A stretch of DNA of 64,000 bases from Pelecanus crispus. Lineage: Eukaryota; Chordata; Aves; Pelecaniformes; Pelecanidae. The notes beneath the pieces are model-generated. The model was not told the origin of the DNA. It made no database searches and saw only the letters and a program-made list of their open reading frames with translations. Both the position numbers and the translations under genes were made by a program. Each line of letters starts with the position of its first letter. Positions within the stretch are counted from its first letter, which is position 1. The DNA is taken from positions 8,788,657 through 8,852,656 of the forward strand of contig NC_134643.1 of the NCBI RefSeq assembly GCF_030463565.1. The letters run 5' to 3'. Of the stretch, positions 1 through 10,200 are shown piece after piece.

Positions 1-123
1 CTGAAGTTTACTGCCGTTTTGCTAGGCTGGATGCTTTGATCATTATGTGGAGACTTCAGGAAACAAAGTTCTTGATGAAATACGATCAGCTCTTTGATAA
101 TTAAGAAAGTAATTTTTTAGAGT

Positions 124-290
124 GGGAACCATCATTCACTGGAACAACCTCTCCAGGGAGGTGGTGGAGTCCCCACCACCGGAGGTTTTTAAGATGGGAT
201 TGGACAGGGTCCAGTTGCCCACGAAAGGTTGCACCAGTTGATCCTTTGAGGTCCCTTCCAACTTGGGCTGTTCGGTGATTCTTCGATCAC
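124..290 (+). mobile_element. CR1 LINE 3' fragment
   Basis: The stretch resembles the CR1 3' region: a gaggtggtggagtcccc-like core, then ttggacaggg, then gaggtcccttccaac, ending in a decayed gattctt-type tail. It is 5'-truncated, in sense orientation with SUV39H2, and lies in its last intron. Divergence is moderate by eye. Confidence 0.75.
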
Positions 291-299
291 TGATCTTTC

Positions 300-429
300 A
301 TTCAGTGTTCAAGGTCAGGTTGGATGGGGCTTTGAGCAACGTGATCTAGTGCAAGGTGTCCCTGTCTACAGCAGGGGGTTGGACGAGGTCGTCTTCAAAG
401 GTCCCTTCCAACCCAAACCATTCTGTGAC
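300..429 (+). mobile_element. CR1 LINE 3' fragment (second copy)
   Basis: A second, independent CR1 3' end: gttcaaggtcaggttggatg, then gtgtccctg, cagcagggggttgga and ggtcccttccaacccaaacc. It lies directly 3' of the first fragment in the same orientation and ends at a long T-run. It is a different subfamily stretch from the first, so this is not one element. Confidence 0.8.
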
Positions 430-959
430 TTAATTTTTTTTTTTTTTTTTTTTCAGTATAATAAAAAATTCTTGAGGTTTGGTGGCAGGGGTGTGGTGCG
501 TGTCCAACTTTGCGTGCAAACCATTTATCCACAACAGCGATGTATTGTTGGCCCCACTACTCAGTTTTCAGAGGAGCGCATCTGTACTCCAGAGCTGTAC
601 TTCCTTGTAGAAGCTCTCTTTAAGTGCTGACAAATTGATCCTACTTAAATCCTTAAAACTCCTCTTTCTTGTGGTGTCTGCAACACTAACGTTCAAGGCA
701 GGCTGCAGTCTCAGCCAGCCAGTGTGGATGCAGACCTGAGGGTACAAGGCTCGAGTTTGTCAGGCTTTGGATTCTGACACGTGCGCTAGGTCTGCTGTAA
801 GTAGTCGTAATGTGTGTGTCGGTAGAACTGGAGTATAGCTTCACACACAATTCTTTTAAGAACTGGGGTGGTAGAAGGCTTTTTGAAGCCATTTGAATAC
901 TTAGCACAGTTTCAGTCTGTCTTTTAAAACTTCTTTATTTGTGTTTATCTGTGTTACAG

Positions 960-1069
960 GTTCAATAGATCTGACGACAGACTCTGCTGATGGTCTTAGC
1001 CCATCCAGAAAGAGGATCAGAACTGTCTGTAAATGCGGAGCTGTGTGTTGCAGAGGCTATCTCAACTGA
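960..1069 (+). CDS. SUV39H2: SUV39H2 terminal coding exon (post-SET zinc motif), partial gene
   Basis: This is the last coding exon of a Suv39-family H3K9 methyltransferase, which writes H3K9me3 in heterochromatin and is prominent in testis. Acceptor ttacag lies before 960. Phase is two bases, then 35 codons, then TGA at 1067-1069. The end reads RTVCKCGAVCCRGYLN, the post-SET cysteine cluster (CxCxxxxC) that binds the third zinc beside the SET active site; human SUV39H2 ends almost identically. The segment before it (SIDLTTDSADGLSPSRKR) is longer than the human SIDHSPAKKR stretch as remembered. All catalytic SET exons lie left of the window. The gene runs rightward and converges on DCLRE1C. 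Confidence 0.93.
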
Positions 1070-3479
1070 GTTTGGGTATCCAAAGTCACAATTACTTTGT
1101 TCTCTTTGAAATGTGTTTTAAGAAGACTCTTCTTTCACACATGCATTCAAGTATTCTTACAGCTAATGTAAATAAGTACAGTGAAAACAAGGCATTACGT
1201 TTGTAATTGAAATGGCATTGGCCAAAGAAAGAGATGTAGTGTTTTGGGCAAATACAGAACTGATAATGGGGATTAAAAATTGATTTTTCTAGGACTGTTA
1301 TTTAGGAAGCAGTAAAATGTATGCTAAGAAAACTCTCTGAAATGTACCTTGATTTGAATATTTGAGTGAGAGCTTACAGCGGTAGGCTTTTTAGGAGCTG
1401 ATGTCAGTGGGACAGAGTGATGTTATGTACGTTCTGTACCTTGAAAAGTCTGGAGGCATTTGATTTGAATGCTAAATCATAGCTGACAGTTCTTTTGCTT
1501 TTTTGTTGTATAAAGAAAAACTTCAGGAGATTAGCAATAACATTTATGGCACCAGGGTGAAGGATTAAGGACAGCCATCAGACTGTGTCTAAATGAAGGT
1601 TCACAGGAATGCAAATTGTAGAATGTCCATTGAACTCCACACAAGTAAAGCAATTGGCTTTAGCAGGTTCCAGATGTAAGATCAAGGTCTCGAACATTTT
1701 TAGCTGATGTTATTTAGAAGTTTTACAAATAGATTTTTTTTTTTTTCCAGTTGTTACGATTTTTAGTTAGGATGCTATAGGAGGTCTGCAGTTCTACAGA
1801 GAATTTGTAAATACTGGATTATTGGTAGTAACATACGCTGTTTGTTTTCACTGCAGAAATTTGGCAGTCATTGCTGAAACAAATTACTGGCTACAGTTTG
1901 GAAGTAGATAAAAGAATAGGGAGAGCAGCCCGTTGTCTAACAAAGCTGACGCATTACGGAGATATGCTCAGTTATCTTTTAGGTGAAAAATACCCTGGGA
2001 ATTGATTTGTATTCACAACTGGTTTTGATTAAGTTTTTACATACTGTGACTTTTTTTATCTAGTGACAGACTTTTAAGATACTAGGCCTGTTTTTTCTTG
2101 TTGCAAAAATGTTAACTTCAGTGAAGTTAGACTAGGGGTGAGTTTACCCATTTGCTGTAGACATTTGTGAGGTGTTCTCGAATGTAAAGGCTGAGAAATG
2201 TACTGTTCTTCAGCTGCTTGAGTCTTTTTTTTTTTCCTGATCATCTTAAAGTTGTCTCGATCTATTCATAATGTATGCTAAGTTTTGCTTGGCTTCAGAA
2301 ACACTGAAGAGCCGTTGATGTAGGTTACGAGTAGAGTTACAGCCACGGTCCATGCTCCAGGGATGATTTAAGTGCTTTATTCTCATGGATTAAAAGCTTG
2401 TAAAACTTGCATATTGCTTATAAATCATGTAAATGTTGATAGGGTCAGGCAGAATAATGTTGCTCCATAAATGGATGCTTCATAAATGTATGCTAGCTAT
2501 GTATCATAGGTCAGCTGGTTACCTTTATAAGGTGCACAGCTGTTGGCTCAGGTGAATGAAGTTGAGTACCCAGCATATAACTGTTTACTTAATTTGTTAG
2601 AAAATGCCTTAAATTTCATGTTAATTACTAGCACTCCAAAAAGAGTGTTTCAAAGGATAATACAGGTTGGTTGTTCATTAAGAAGCCCAGTTGCATTTGC
2701 ACTGAAGATCCGGCTCTTTGGCAGAAAGTGAAATTTTATATGCTACTGGTCAAAATCAGTTTCACGGTTGGGGCGACGAGTGTGGGCCATTGAAAGTGCT
2801 GTGTGAGTTTTGTAATCTGCAATACAAAGAGATACACGTTGAAATAGATACTTTATATTGTTTAATGAATAGGAGGAAGTTTGCTTCGATTTAAAACTAT
2901 TTGATATTACCAGGCTCACCTGTATCCACACACTTGGATAAATGCTGAATCTAGTCAACTTCTATCATGCCACATCTCTGATGATTGTTTTGGGTTTTTT
3001 TAATATAAAGTAGAAGTGGAATGTGGAGCGTTAATGCTAGCAAACTCCAGATGATCTTGCATCATTTGGAGTCATTAGTGCTTTCTCTTGCATGTAGCCC
3101 GATTCAGCGATGCATTCCACGTGGATGGAATCTGCAGTCTCCAGCTCCTTAATCCACTGCAGTCTGCAGCCTTGCCTGTGGGTACAGGATGGCGAGAGTG
3201 GCTGCGGCAAGAAACGGATTCCTTACCAAATCGGTTTCTCTGGCCTCTTCTGTACAAGATGACACAGGGCTGGTTTGACACTCGTTTTGTCTATCTATGT
3301 CCATGCCCAGTTTCATTTAAAAATGGCAAGTAAATGCATTTTAAAAGATAAAAGTCTTAAAAGTTGTACTTGAGTTCAGTGTCTGCCGTTTTCCCAGGGC
3401 AGTATATGTTACCACCAGCATTGGAATAACACTGCTGTTCTTTAAGGATATGTGTGTTACCTCTTGTGTGATAAATAAA
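1070..3479 (+). other. SUV39H2: Probable SUV39H2 3' UTR
   Basis: AT-rich sequence after the SUV39H2 stop with no convincing coding frame, splice pair or recognised repeat. The first clear AATAAA on the plus strand is near 3474, giving a UTR of about 2.4 kb. The extent is inferred only from that signal. Short open frames inside (for example 2543-2731 and 3088-3333) resemble nothing recognised. Confidence 0.5.
3474..3479 (+). promoter_or_regulatory. SUV39H2: Candidate SUV39H2 polyadenylation signal
   Basis: AATAAA in a gtgataaataaagg context, the first canonical signal seen after the SUV39H2 stop. A second AATAAA lies at 4098-4103 and could mark a longer form. Confidence 0.5.
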
Positions 3480-4447
3480 GGACCGTTAATTTATGTTCTG
3501 GGAGGTAACAGTATTTTGTATTTATTTGAACTAAACCCATGTACCCGGTTTCCAATTTAGAGCCTTGAACAGTATTTTATATTTTACGTATTCACAATGC
3601 ATTTGGATTGCAGTCAGTGAATTAGTTTAATGGGACACTGTGTCACTTTTAAAACTCCTTTTGCTGTTTGTATGAGTGTGGGGGAAAATTGCCAAGTTGG
3701 AAAAGGAGAAAAATTTTCAGTTTCTTAAGGAGCCTAAACCAGCCTAGCTTCTGCCTTTGTTTTGCTTTGTGGCCTGTTAGCATCATCATGGCCACCAGTT
3801 CAGTTGTGTGTATGCACTTCTTAGAGACTGGTAGCCTGTGATCCATCCTCTAGCAGTTCATTTTCTGTTGGGTTCTTTTGTCTGTTTCTTTTGGTAGCAA
3901 AACTAAAGCTGCAGGGTCACCTGTAAGAAAAGCTATTGTCTAGTTATTTAATCTCAAAGTTAAGTCCATCTTTTGGTTATTTCTAATGTATATTTTAGGA
4001 CTGTGTACATTAGAATATGCAGTTTGTAAGCTCAGGAACATTTTCTTTTCATAATGTGTGATCTCTAGTATTGCTATCTTCCTATAGTTTTTGATAAAAT
4101 AAATTAAATTTAGTTTTTCTCTTGTTGTTGTCATTCTTAACCAAAAAAACCCCAACCCTTAGCCTGTCATAATCAGCTGTAGGTCTGCCAGTAGAATTTG
4201 CTCAAAGGCTGTGACCTCTTAATTTCTGTCCTGTACCCAACTTTTCTAGCGCTGTAAGGACTGTAACTAGAGTGATCATGAGGAAGTCATGTGTTTCCTA
4301 CTCAGTTTATGGCTGATAAGAACTGGTATAAATTTACACTGTCAACTTCTCTAAAGCAGACTGGGTTCCTGTAAATGCAGCCCTGGACTTACATGTATAA
4401 TACAGTTAAGGAAACAAGCCAACAGAAGAAATTCTGCTCTGTATGAC

Positions 4448-4453
4448 TTTATT
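4448..4453 (-). promoter_or_regulatory. DCLRE1C: Candidate distal DCLRE1C polyadenylation signal
   Basis: TTTATT on the plus strand reads AATAAA on the minus strand in a tgaataaagtcat context. Use of this site would give DCLRE1C a 3' UTR of about 1.8 kb containing CR1 sequence. Another minus-strand AATAAA at 6191-6196, only about 30 bases after the stop, would give a very short UTR. Confidence 0.4.
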
Positions 4454-5159
4454 CACAGAGGTAGTTAAAACAGCAGTTTCACTCACTCAAGCTTGCTAAA
4501 AAATAACAAGTTGATAGACCACATTTGGAAGTTACATTAACAAATCCCAGGAACAGAATGGGCAAGGTGACAGTAGAGAAATACATGGACTTGAGCGTCC
4601 TTAAAACCCTACATAGATGATAGCACTTTTTCTTCTCTGCCCTGCCTGCCACTGTTCCCAATAGCAGAATGCCGGCTGGTTTAACATTTGCATATTGCTA
4701 AAGATGGCAGAAAGACTGAAGACATACTCAGAGGGGAAAGCTGTCACACTAAAAGCCTGTTTAATTCTTTGGGAACTTAAGACCACACGGATTTTTAGAT
4801 GACTTCTGCTGTTTAGGCATTTTTGTAGGCATTGCAGTTTAACAAAAACCTGAATTACATTTCCATTTTAGAAGCGAAGAATTTTGGCAAAGACTTAGTT
4901 ATGATGGCACATGTGCATGGAGAATCTATTGTCTTGATTTAAAAAATCTAAACATGTTTGTCAACAGAATGTTGGGGAGGAGGTGAAATTTGGTAACGTA
5001 AGAGCCTCAGGTAACATAACCACCTGTCCAGGTTAGCTTCTGTTGCTGTGAGTTAGCCCCCAGAGCAGGCTACTGCTGGTGGCTTTGGAACCACATGCCA
5101 CAGGAGTTTATTTTTAAGTGGTTCTGAAAAACAATTCAGAACAACCCAAAACACTGAGG

Positions 5160-5383
5160 AACTGATATCGCTCTCTACAACTACCTGAAAGGAGGTTGTA
5201 GCGAGGTGGGTGTTGGTCTCTTCTTCCAAGTAACAAGTGATAGGATGAGAGGAAATGGCCTCAAGCTGCGCCAGGGGAGGAAAAATTTCTTCACGGAAAG
5301 GGTAATGGTTTAGTGGGCATGGGGGTGTTGGGTTGATGGTTGGACTGATGATCTTAGAGGTCCTTTCCAGTCTTAATGATTCC
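5160..5383 (+). mobile_element. Diverged CR1 LINE 3' fragment
   Basis: CR1-like segments appear in order: ctacctgaaaggaggttgta, then gtctcttcttccaagtaaca, then gagaggaaatggcctcaag, then aaatttcttcac, then a tail ggttggactgatgatctta with ggtcctttccag. The order matches a CR1 3' region with internal losses. It lies antisense to DCLRE1C in its possible 3' UTR. Confidence 0.8.
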
Positions 5384-5550
5384 TAGTTTTTACTTTCATT
5401 AAAAACTAATCCAGCCACCAAGCCAGGAAACATGAAATTGCTACTCTACCCTTAATTGGCTTGGTGGTGGACTTGGTAGTGTTAGGTTAATGGTTGGACT
5501 GGATGATCTTAAAGGTCTTTTCCAACCCAAACGATGCTCTGATTCTAGGA
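5384..5550 (+). repeat. Bipartite CR1-tailed repeat, copy A
   Basis: The right half is a CR1 3' end (gtggtggacttggtagtgtt, ggttggactggatgatctta, ttttccaaccc, decayed attct tail). The left half, starting tagtttttactttcatt and including aatccagccaccaagccagg, is not CR1 sequence I recognise. The same two-part unit recurs at 56752-56921. Copy A sits flush against the tail of the preceding CR1 piece. Confidence 0.7.
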
Positions 5551-6224
5551 TGACAAGTTGTTTGCAATGAGTTAGATTTAAACCATAGACAACAGCATAT
5601 GGTACCTCATTCAGGAGTTAAATTTACACTTAGTGTAAAGAGAGACTGCTTGAAAAGAACAATTAAAAAATAAACTTTTATCAATAATTCTCTAGTCTGT
5701 TCCACAGTTGTTTTTAAAAATAAATGCAGTGAGAACTCAGGATTAAAGTCAAAGTGCAACTATTACATTGTTTGCATGGTTGTTCCTGAAAGATACGAAT
5801 TCCTCCCCACAGTTAAAAATGTGGTATTTTAGTAAAACCTGAGATCACATATATATCGAGGGCAAACTCTTAGAGCTCATGATAAAGAGAAACACTGAAT
5901 TTCATTCCTCTTCTACCCCTTCCTTCTACCCTTAGTTTTGTCTGGTCCGTTCTTTGTCTACTTACAATCCTGGAGAACTAAACCTCAGGAGGCAGAAGGC
6001 TTTTACAGTCCCTCCTAGGAACACTTCCTTTTCAGTATTTCATGGAAGGAACAATAAAGTTACACAGGCTGCGAATTTCTAGTTCCGACAGTAAGATATT
6101 TCTGAAGAAAAATGCATGAAGTAGCATAGCTGCAGATAGTAATCAGCACTAAAGAAAAATAATTTGGGGTTTAATAAACCAATTTTGGTATTTATTTTCA
6201 TGATGTCATCAGTTATACCTGTTT

Positions 6225-7201
6225 TCAGGAGAGTTTTTTCTCATTGAGTATGCTTTCACCTGCTGCTAGCTTCTTATATAAACAGTGCAGTTTATCTGGC
6301 TGAGGCACTTCAGCATCAGGAGTCAAGGGAATTTCGAAGTCAGAGGAGCTCTGGGAGTCCCTCCTCAGTTCTAGATCAGGAGTCCTGGAGTTGTCACTTA
6401 TTTCCACCAGCACATCTGGAACCTGAGCAGTGCCAGCTTCTGTGTCTTTCTGACAGTCTTTGCTTTTCACATCACAGGCAATGTCATAGGCACGGGATCT
6501 ACTCTGACCCGCTGGCTTCCACCTACTGTTGTCAGGCTGACTGTCTTTGGCGGCCTCCTGCAATACAGAAACAACTGCTCTGCTCCCACCTTTGCCCAAG
6601 CAGCCATAGTCCAAGGCGTTTCTCTCTTGGGAGGTAATGAGCACCGTGTCCATTTGGCTATCCCAGCCCTGGCTACCCTGCTCCGATATGTGTGTCGACT
6701 GGGAAGAATTTTGGGAGGAGATGTGTGTTGAGTCGCTTACTCCATCCGAATCACTGAAGAGTGACTGGGACCCACCAGCGTCTGCTGAAGATGGGAAGGC
6801 ATCCTCATTTTCAGAGCTTTCTTCTAGCTTGTTACACTTAAAAAATGCATCCCAGCGAGGGACATCGGCATTAGACTCCTGTTGGTCACTAGTTACTCCA
6901 TTGAAATTTGATGTGGAAGTAGCATCTGGCTCATGGGAAAGAACTTGAACTATACTTATTTCAGATTCTTCTTCTTCGTCATCTTCATCATCATCATCAT
7001 CATTTGATTCCTCACAGTCCATGAAGTCTACCTTGGGGGAGGTGTCAGTTGTGGTCGCTTTGTAACTTTCTGTGCTCTTACTAATGTTTCCTTCAGCATT
7101 TTCAGATTGTCCTGTGCTGGAGGGCCTGCTCTCTTCTCTCTGCTGTTTTGGAATCTTAGGCCTTGCAGAAGTTAATTCTGAGTCAAAGAGATCATCTTCA
7201 T
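6225..7201 (-). CDS. DCLRE1C: DCLRE1C exon 14: regulatory C-terminal tail
   Basis: The largest exon, encoding residues 388-712, is disordered and hydrophilic. A 12-residue Asp/Glu run (about 455-466) follows [10 protein letters not shown], whose mammalian counterpart is shorter. [11 protein letters not shown] at about 500-510 matches the ligase IV-binding peptide of human Artemis (DVPQWEVFFKR) with the Trp and both Phe kept. Next comes an SQ-rich stretch ([18 protein letters not shown] and [20 protein letters not shown]), the region phosphorylated by DNA-PK/ATM in mammals. The end is NEKKLS then TGA, shorter than the basic mammalian terminus. The acceptor is cttgacag before D388. The methionine at 7274 seen in the raw open frame is intronic and is not a start. 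Confidence 0.93.
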
Positions 7202-10200
7202 CTGTCAAGAAAAGAGCAGAAAAGGAGAACACTAAGAAAAGTTCAGATCTCTGAGAAAATTCTGTTGAGAGCAAAGTTATAATAAAAATTCATTAGTATG
7301 AAGAGAAGAAAAAGTTCTTTAACCCAGATGGAGACTTAGCAGGGCATTACCAACAGCGTTTGCCTTGTCTAGCGCAGTGCCTCACAAGGAAAGCTGCTAG
7401 TTGTCGTCCTCCATAGAAGCTACCGCAGATCAGATGTAGCCCTGCTAGATGCATACTTACACCTCCGACGTGTTTTGCCAGGACTACATCACCCTTGCAT
7501 ACCTGGCACTTCAGAAACAGCCAAAGAGAATGTAGCAAGCCCAAAGTTGTCTTCTGGTTCCCAGGTGGCTTTCCAGAGGCTATGTACAGCATTTGTTTAC
7601 CATCATAAATTAAAAAAAAAGCTCCTAGGTGCTAAAAAGCCAGCAGCGTGAGATAACCAAGAGGAGCAATTCCACTCATACACCACTCTGTCCTCCACAA
7701 CACAGGAGAGAATACAAGTAAAGTTCCATTAGAAACGGCTTTACTGGGGATGGTCGAGGACTGTGGAACGGAACTCTTCCAGAACCTTAAAGGGCTGTTA
7801 AGCATTAAGTACGTTTCAAGATCACAAACAAGTACGCTTTTACACAATTGGTGCTCTTTCACCCTCCTAAGTTCACTTAATTTATATTTCGCCTTTCTAA
7901 CCGTTGCTTTGAACACAGACTGTGGTGAACACCATGGCTTTTGGCACCTCTGCGTAGTCTCAGACTTGCATTTAAGGCACAGTAGCACCAGCAGTACCTT
8001 TACCTGTATCGGGTAAGTCTCTCTTGTGGACTCTCTTCAGTGTTCCTAAGGGCTTGTACTTGGGTTCCATGTTTCTCCTGTACGACCTGCATAATGGCTT
8101 TAATCTGAGGTGAAGGAGAAAAGCAATTAATATTTAGAACTCGGCAGAAAATTTCAGGAGCTTTTAATTTGATCTAAGTACACTGCTTCGTGGCTTTCAC
8201 AGGCGCTGCAGCAAAAGTGTTAGAGCAAAGGCAGCAATAGCTAGGGAAAAGTTCTTAATTCATTGGTAAGCTTAGGCAGCTGAAAGGTAGAAATCTCATT
8301 TCTATATATTTACCTTAAAGCATGCACACCATTTGGAAACTATCTTTTAGTCCCTTGCTTAGAGAAGACAAGATGACAGGGTTCAAAATCTGACTGCAAT
8401 TTTATTCAGTAATTGTATCTCCTTTCTTATTAAGGAGGAAAAGAAAAAGGAGCAAAGAAACGAGTCTTCATTTTTTTCAGACTGAGTGACACCACTACTC
8501 TTCTGCTCCCTAAGAGCACTTTCTAAGCTGCCAACATCTGTAACAGCACAGGAGCACAGGCCTCTGCGATGCTGTACAGAGGGTAGGAGTTCAAGTCCCC
8601 AGAGAAATCCTCTTTAAAAGAAGTAGCGATGACAAACATCACAGAATGAAGTGAGATGAATGTGTATTCAGATTCCACCCAAAGAGAGTTTAACAGCAGA
8701 AAAGCCTCTATACATAGATGTAAGTAGTGTGTGGAATACAAATGCTCACTTAGCACAACATACAAGTGTTCTTCAGAAAGCTGAAGTTTGCAGGACTGAA
8801 TATATAAAAAAAAAAAAATTAAATCTGAATTATTGGACAAGTAAAGCAGAAGCAGTGGCCTGCTTGTGAGGGTGGGATTCAGGAGGGGAGGTGTCCTTAC
8901 AGGAACAGGGATCAGAGCACCTCTGTTCAGCAGCCGCTTGTCACTTACATTTCCATAACTTTGTCTTCTGTCCCACCCACTGGCAGTACATTGGGATATA
9001 CATTCACAGGACAGATATAGCTTAGGAAATCCTTAATCTAAATTGAAGAAAAGAAGCAGCAGTTTGACAAGTTACATCAACAGTTAATAATTTCATTTAA
9101 TGGCAGCACTGATCCAAGCACACGCACAATACGTACTACCAGTTGTCAGTGTAAAGAGCGGTATGACCCGTGAGCCAGACTCTTATCAAAGCGGACAGCT
9201 CCATAACAAGAAAACAGGTCTGAAGGGGTGCTGAGAACGCCACCTCACCTAACCACCTCCCTGCAATTATCAACTACTACGCAGAGCACTGCTACCTCTG
9301 AAAGAAAAGGCTAAACAAGCCTGTTCCTAGGGAATGTGATCCAGCGCTTCATTGTTCTTACTGCTGTAGATCTTTTCAGACCTGCATTTTTCTTACTGGA
9401 CTTCAAGTCTCTAGTTGTGCAGATCAGAGTATTCCCTTCCTCAAAGACTTATTCTAAAGTTTCCCTTCAGTCCACTATAAAAGCCCATATGACAAAACAC
9501 ATCACTGTTTCCAGGCCTTATTCTGTTGTCTTCTAGATCTCTGCTCTCCAGACAGTCAATTTCTTGAAGAATTGTGTCCAGTTTGGGGCACACCACTCCA
9601 GCTGAGCCTTTATCAGTGCTGAGTGCTGAAAACACTTCCAAGTTTGCAGATTACACTCCTATCTATACAGACCAGTAGGACCCATCTATTTTTGCATGTG
9701 GAGGTATGAGTCTGTTACAGTACCCTACCCCCCATATTCTGCCAGTGAAACTGCCATGTTGTATGTACTATGCTAGTACCTCCATTTAAAATTCTGCATG
9801 GCAGAGCAAATTAAAACTTAACCACCATCTTAAAAGCAGGACAGCCTTCCTAGGGCTCTGAAAAATCTCCATTTTGTATCTGCAGGGCTTTGTGACAGGT
9901 TAATTGTCATCACTGATCCAGTTTCAGTTCAGTTTCTTAGGATAGAGAATATTTTAAGAACTGGATTAAGTCATATTAAATGGAAGTGTGTGATTCTGGA
10001 GAGGATGCTGCCATGACCGATTTCTTTTTAGTCTTTAATGCAGAAAGAGGAGTAACAGTGGCAGCTACAATGTGAAAAAATTCTGTTTACATGTGTGGGC
10101 AGGGAAAAGGCGGCAAACCCACCCAAAACTGAGTCACAGCAGATAATGCATTGAAAACCGAAATTCCAAGCTTTAAGCATTGCATAGTTACACATTAATC

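Larger units (their letters stand above)
1..959 (+). other. SUV39H2: 3' part of the last SUV39H2 intron
   Basis: Non-coding sequence upstream of the terminal SUV39H2 exon, ending in a T-rich polypyrimidine stretch and a ttacag acceptor just before 960. It carries two CR1 3'-end fragments and a T-run around 435-452. The short open frames here are not supported as genes: one runs through a CR1 tail into the T-run. Confidence 0.8.
3480..6224. other. Convergent interval between SUV39H2 and DCLRE1C
   Basis: The tail-to-tail interval holds whatever 3' UTR DCLRE1C has (read leftward) plus two adjacent CR1-derived pieces at 5160-5550. Minus-strand AATAAA signals (TTTATT on the plus strand) occur at 6191-6196, 5108-5113 and 4448-4453. 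No further gene was seen. Confidence 0.5.
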
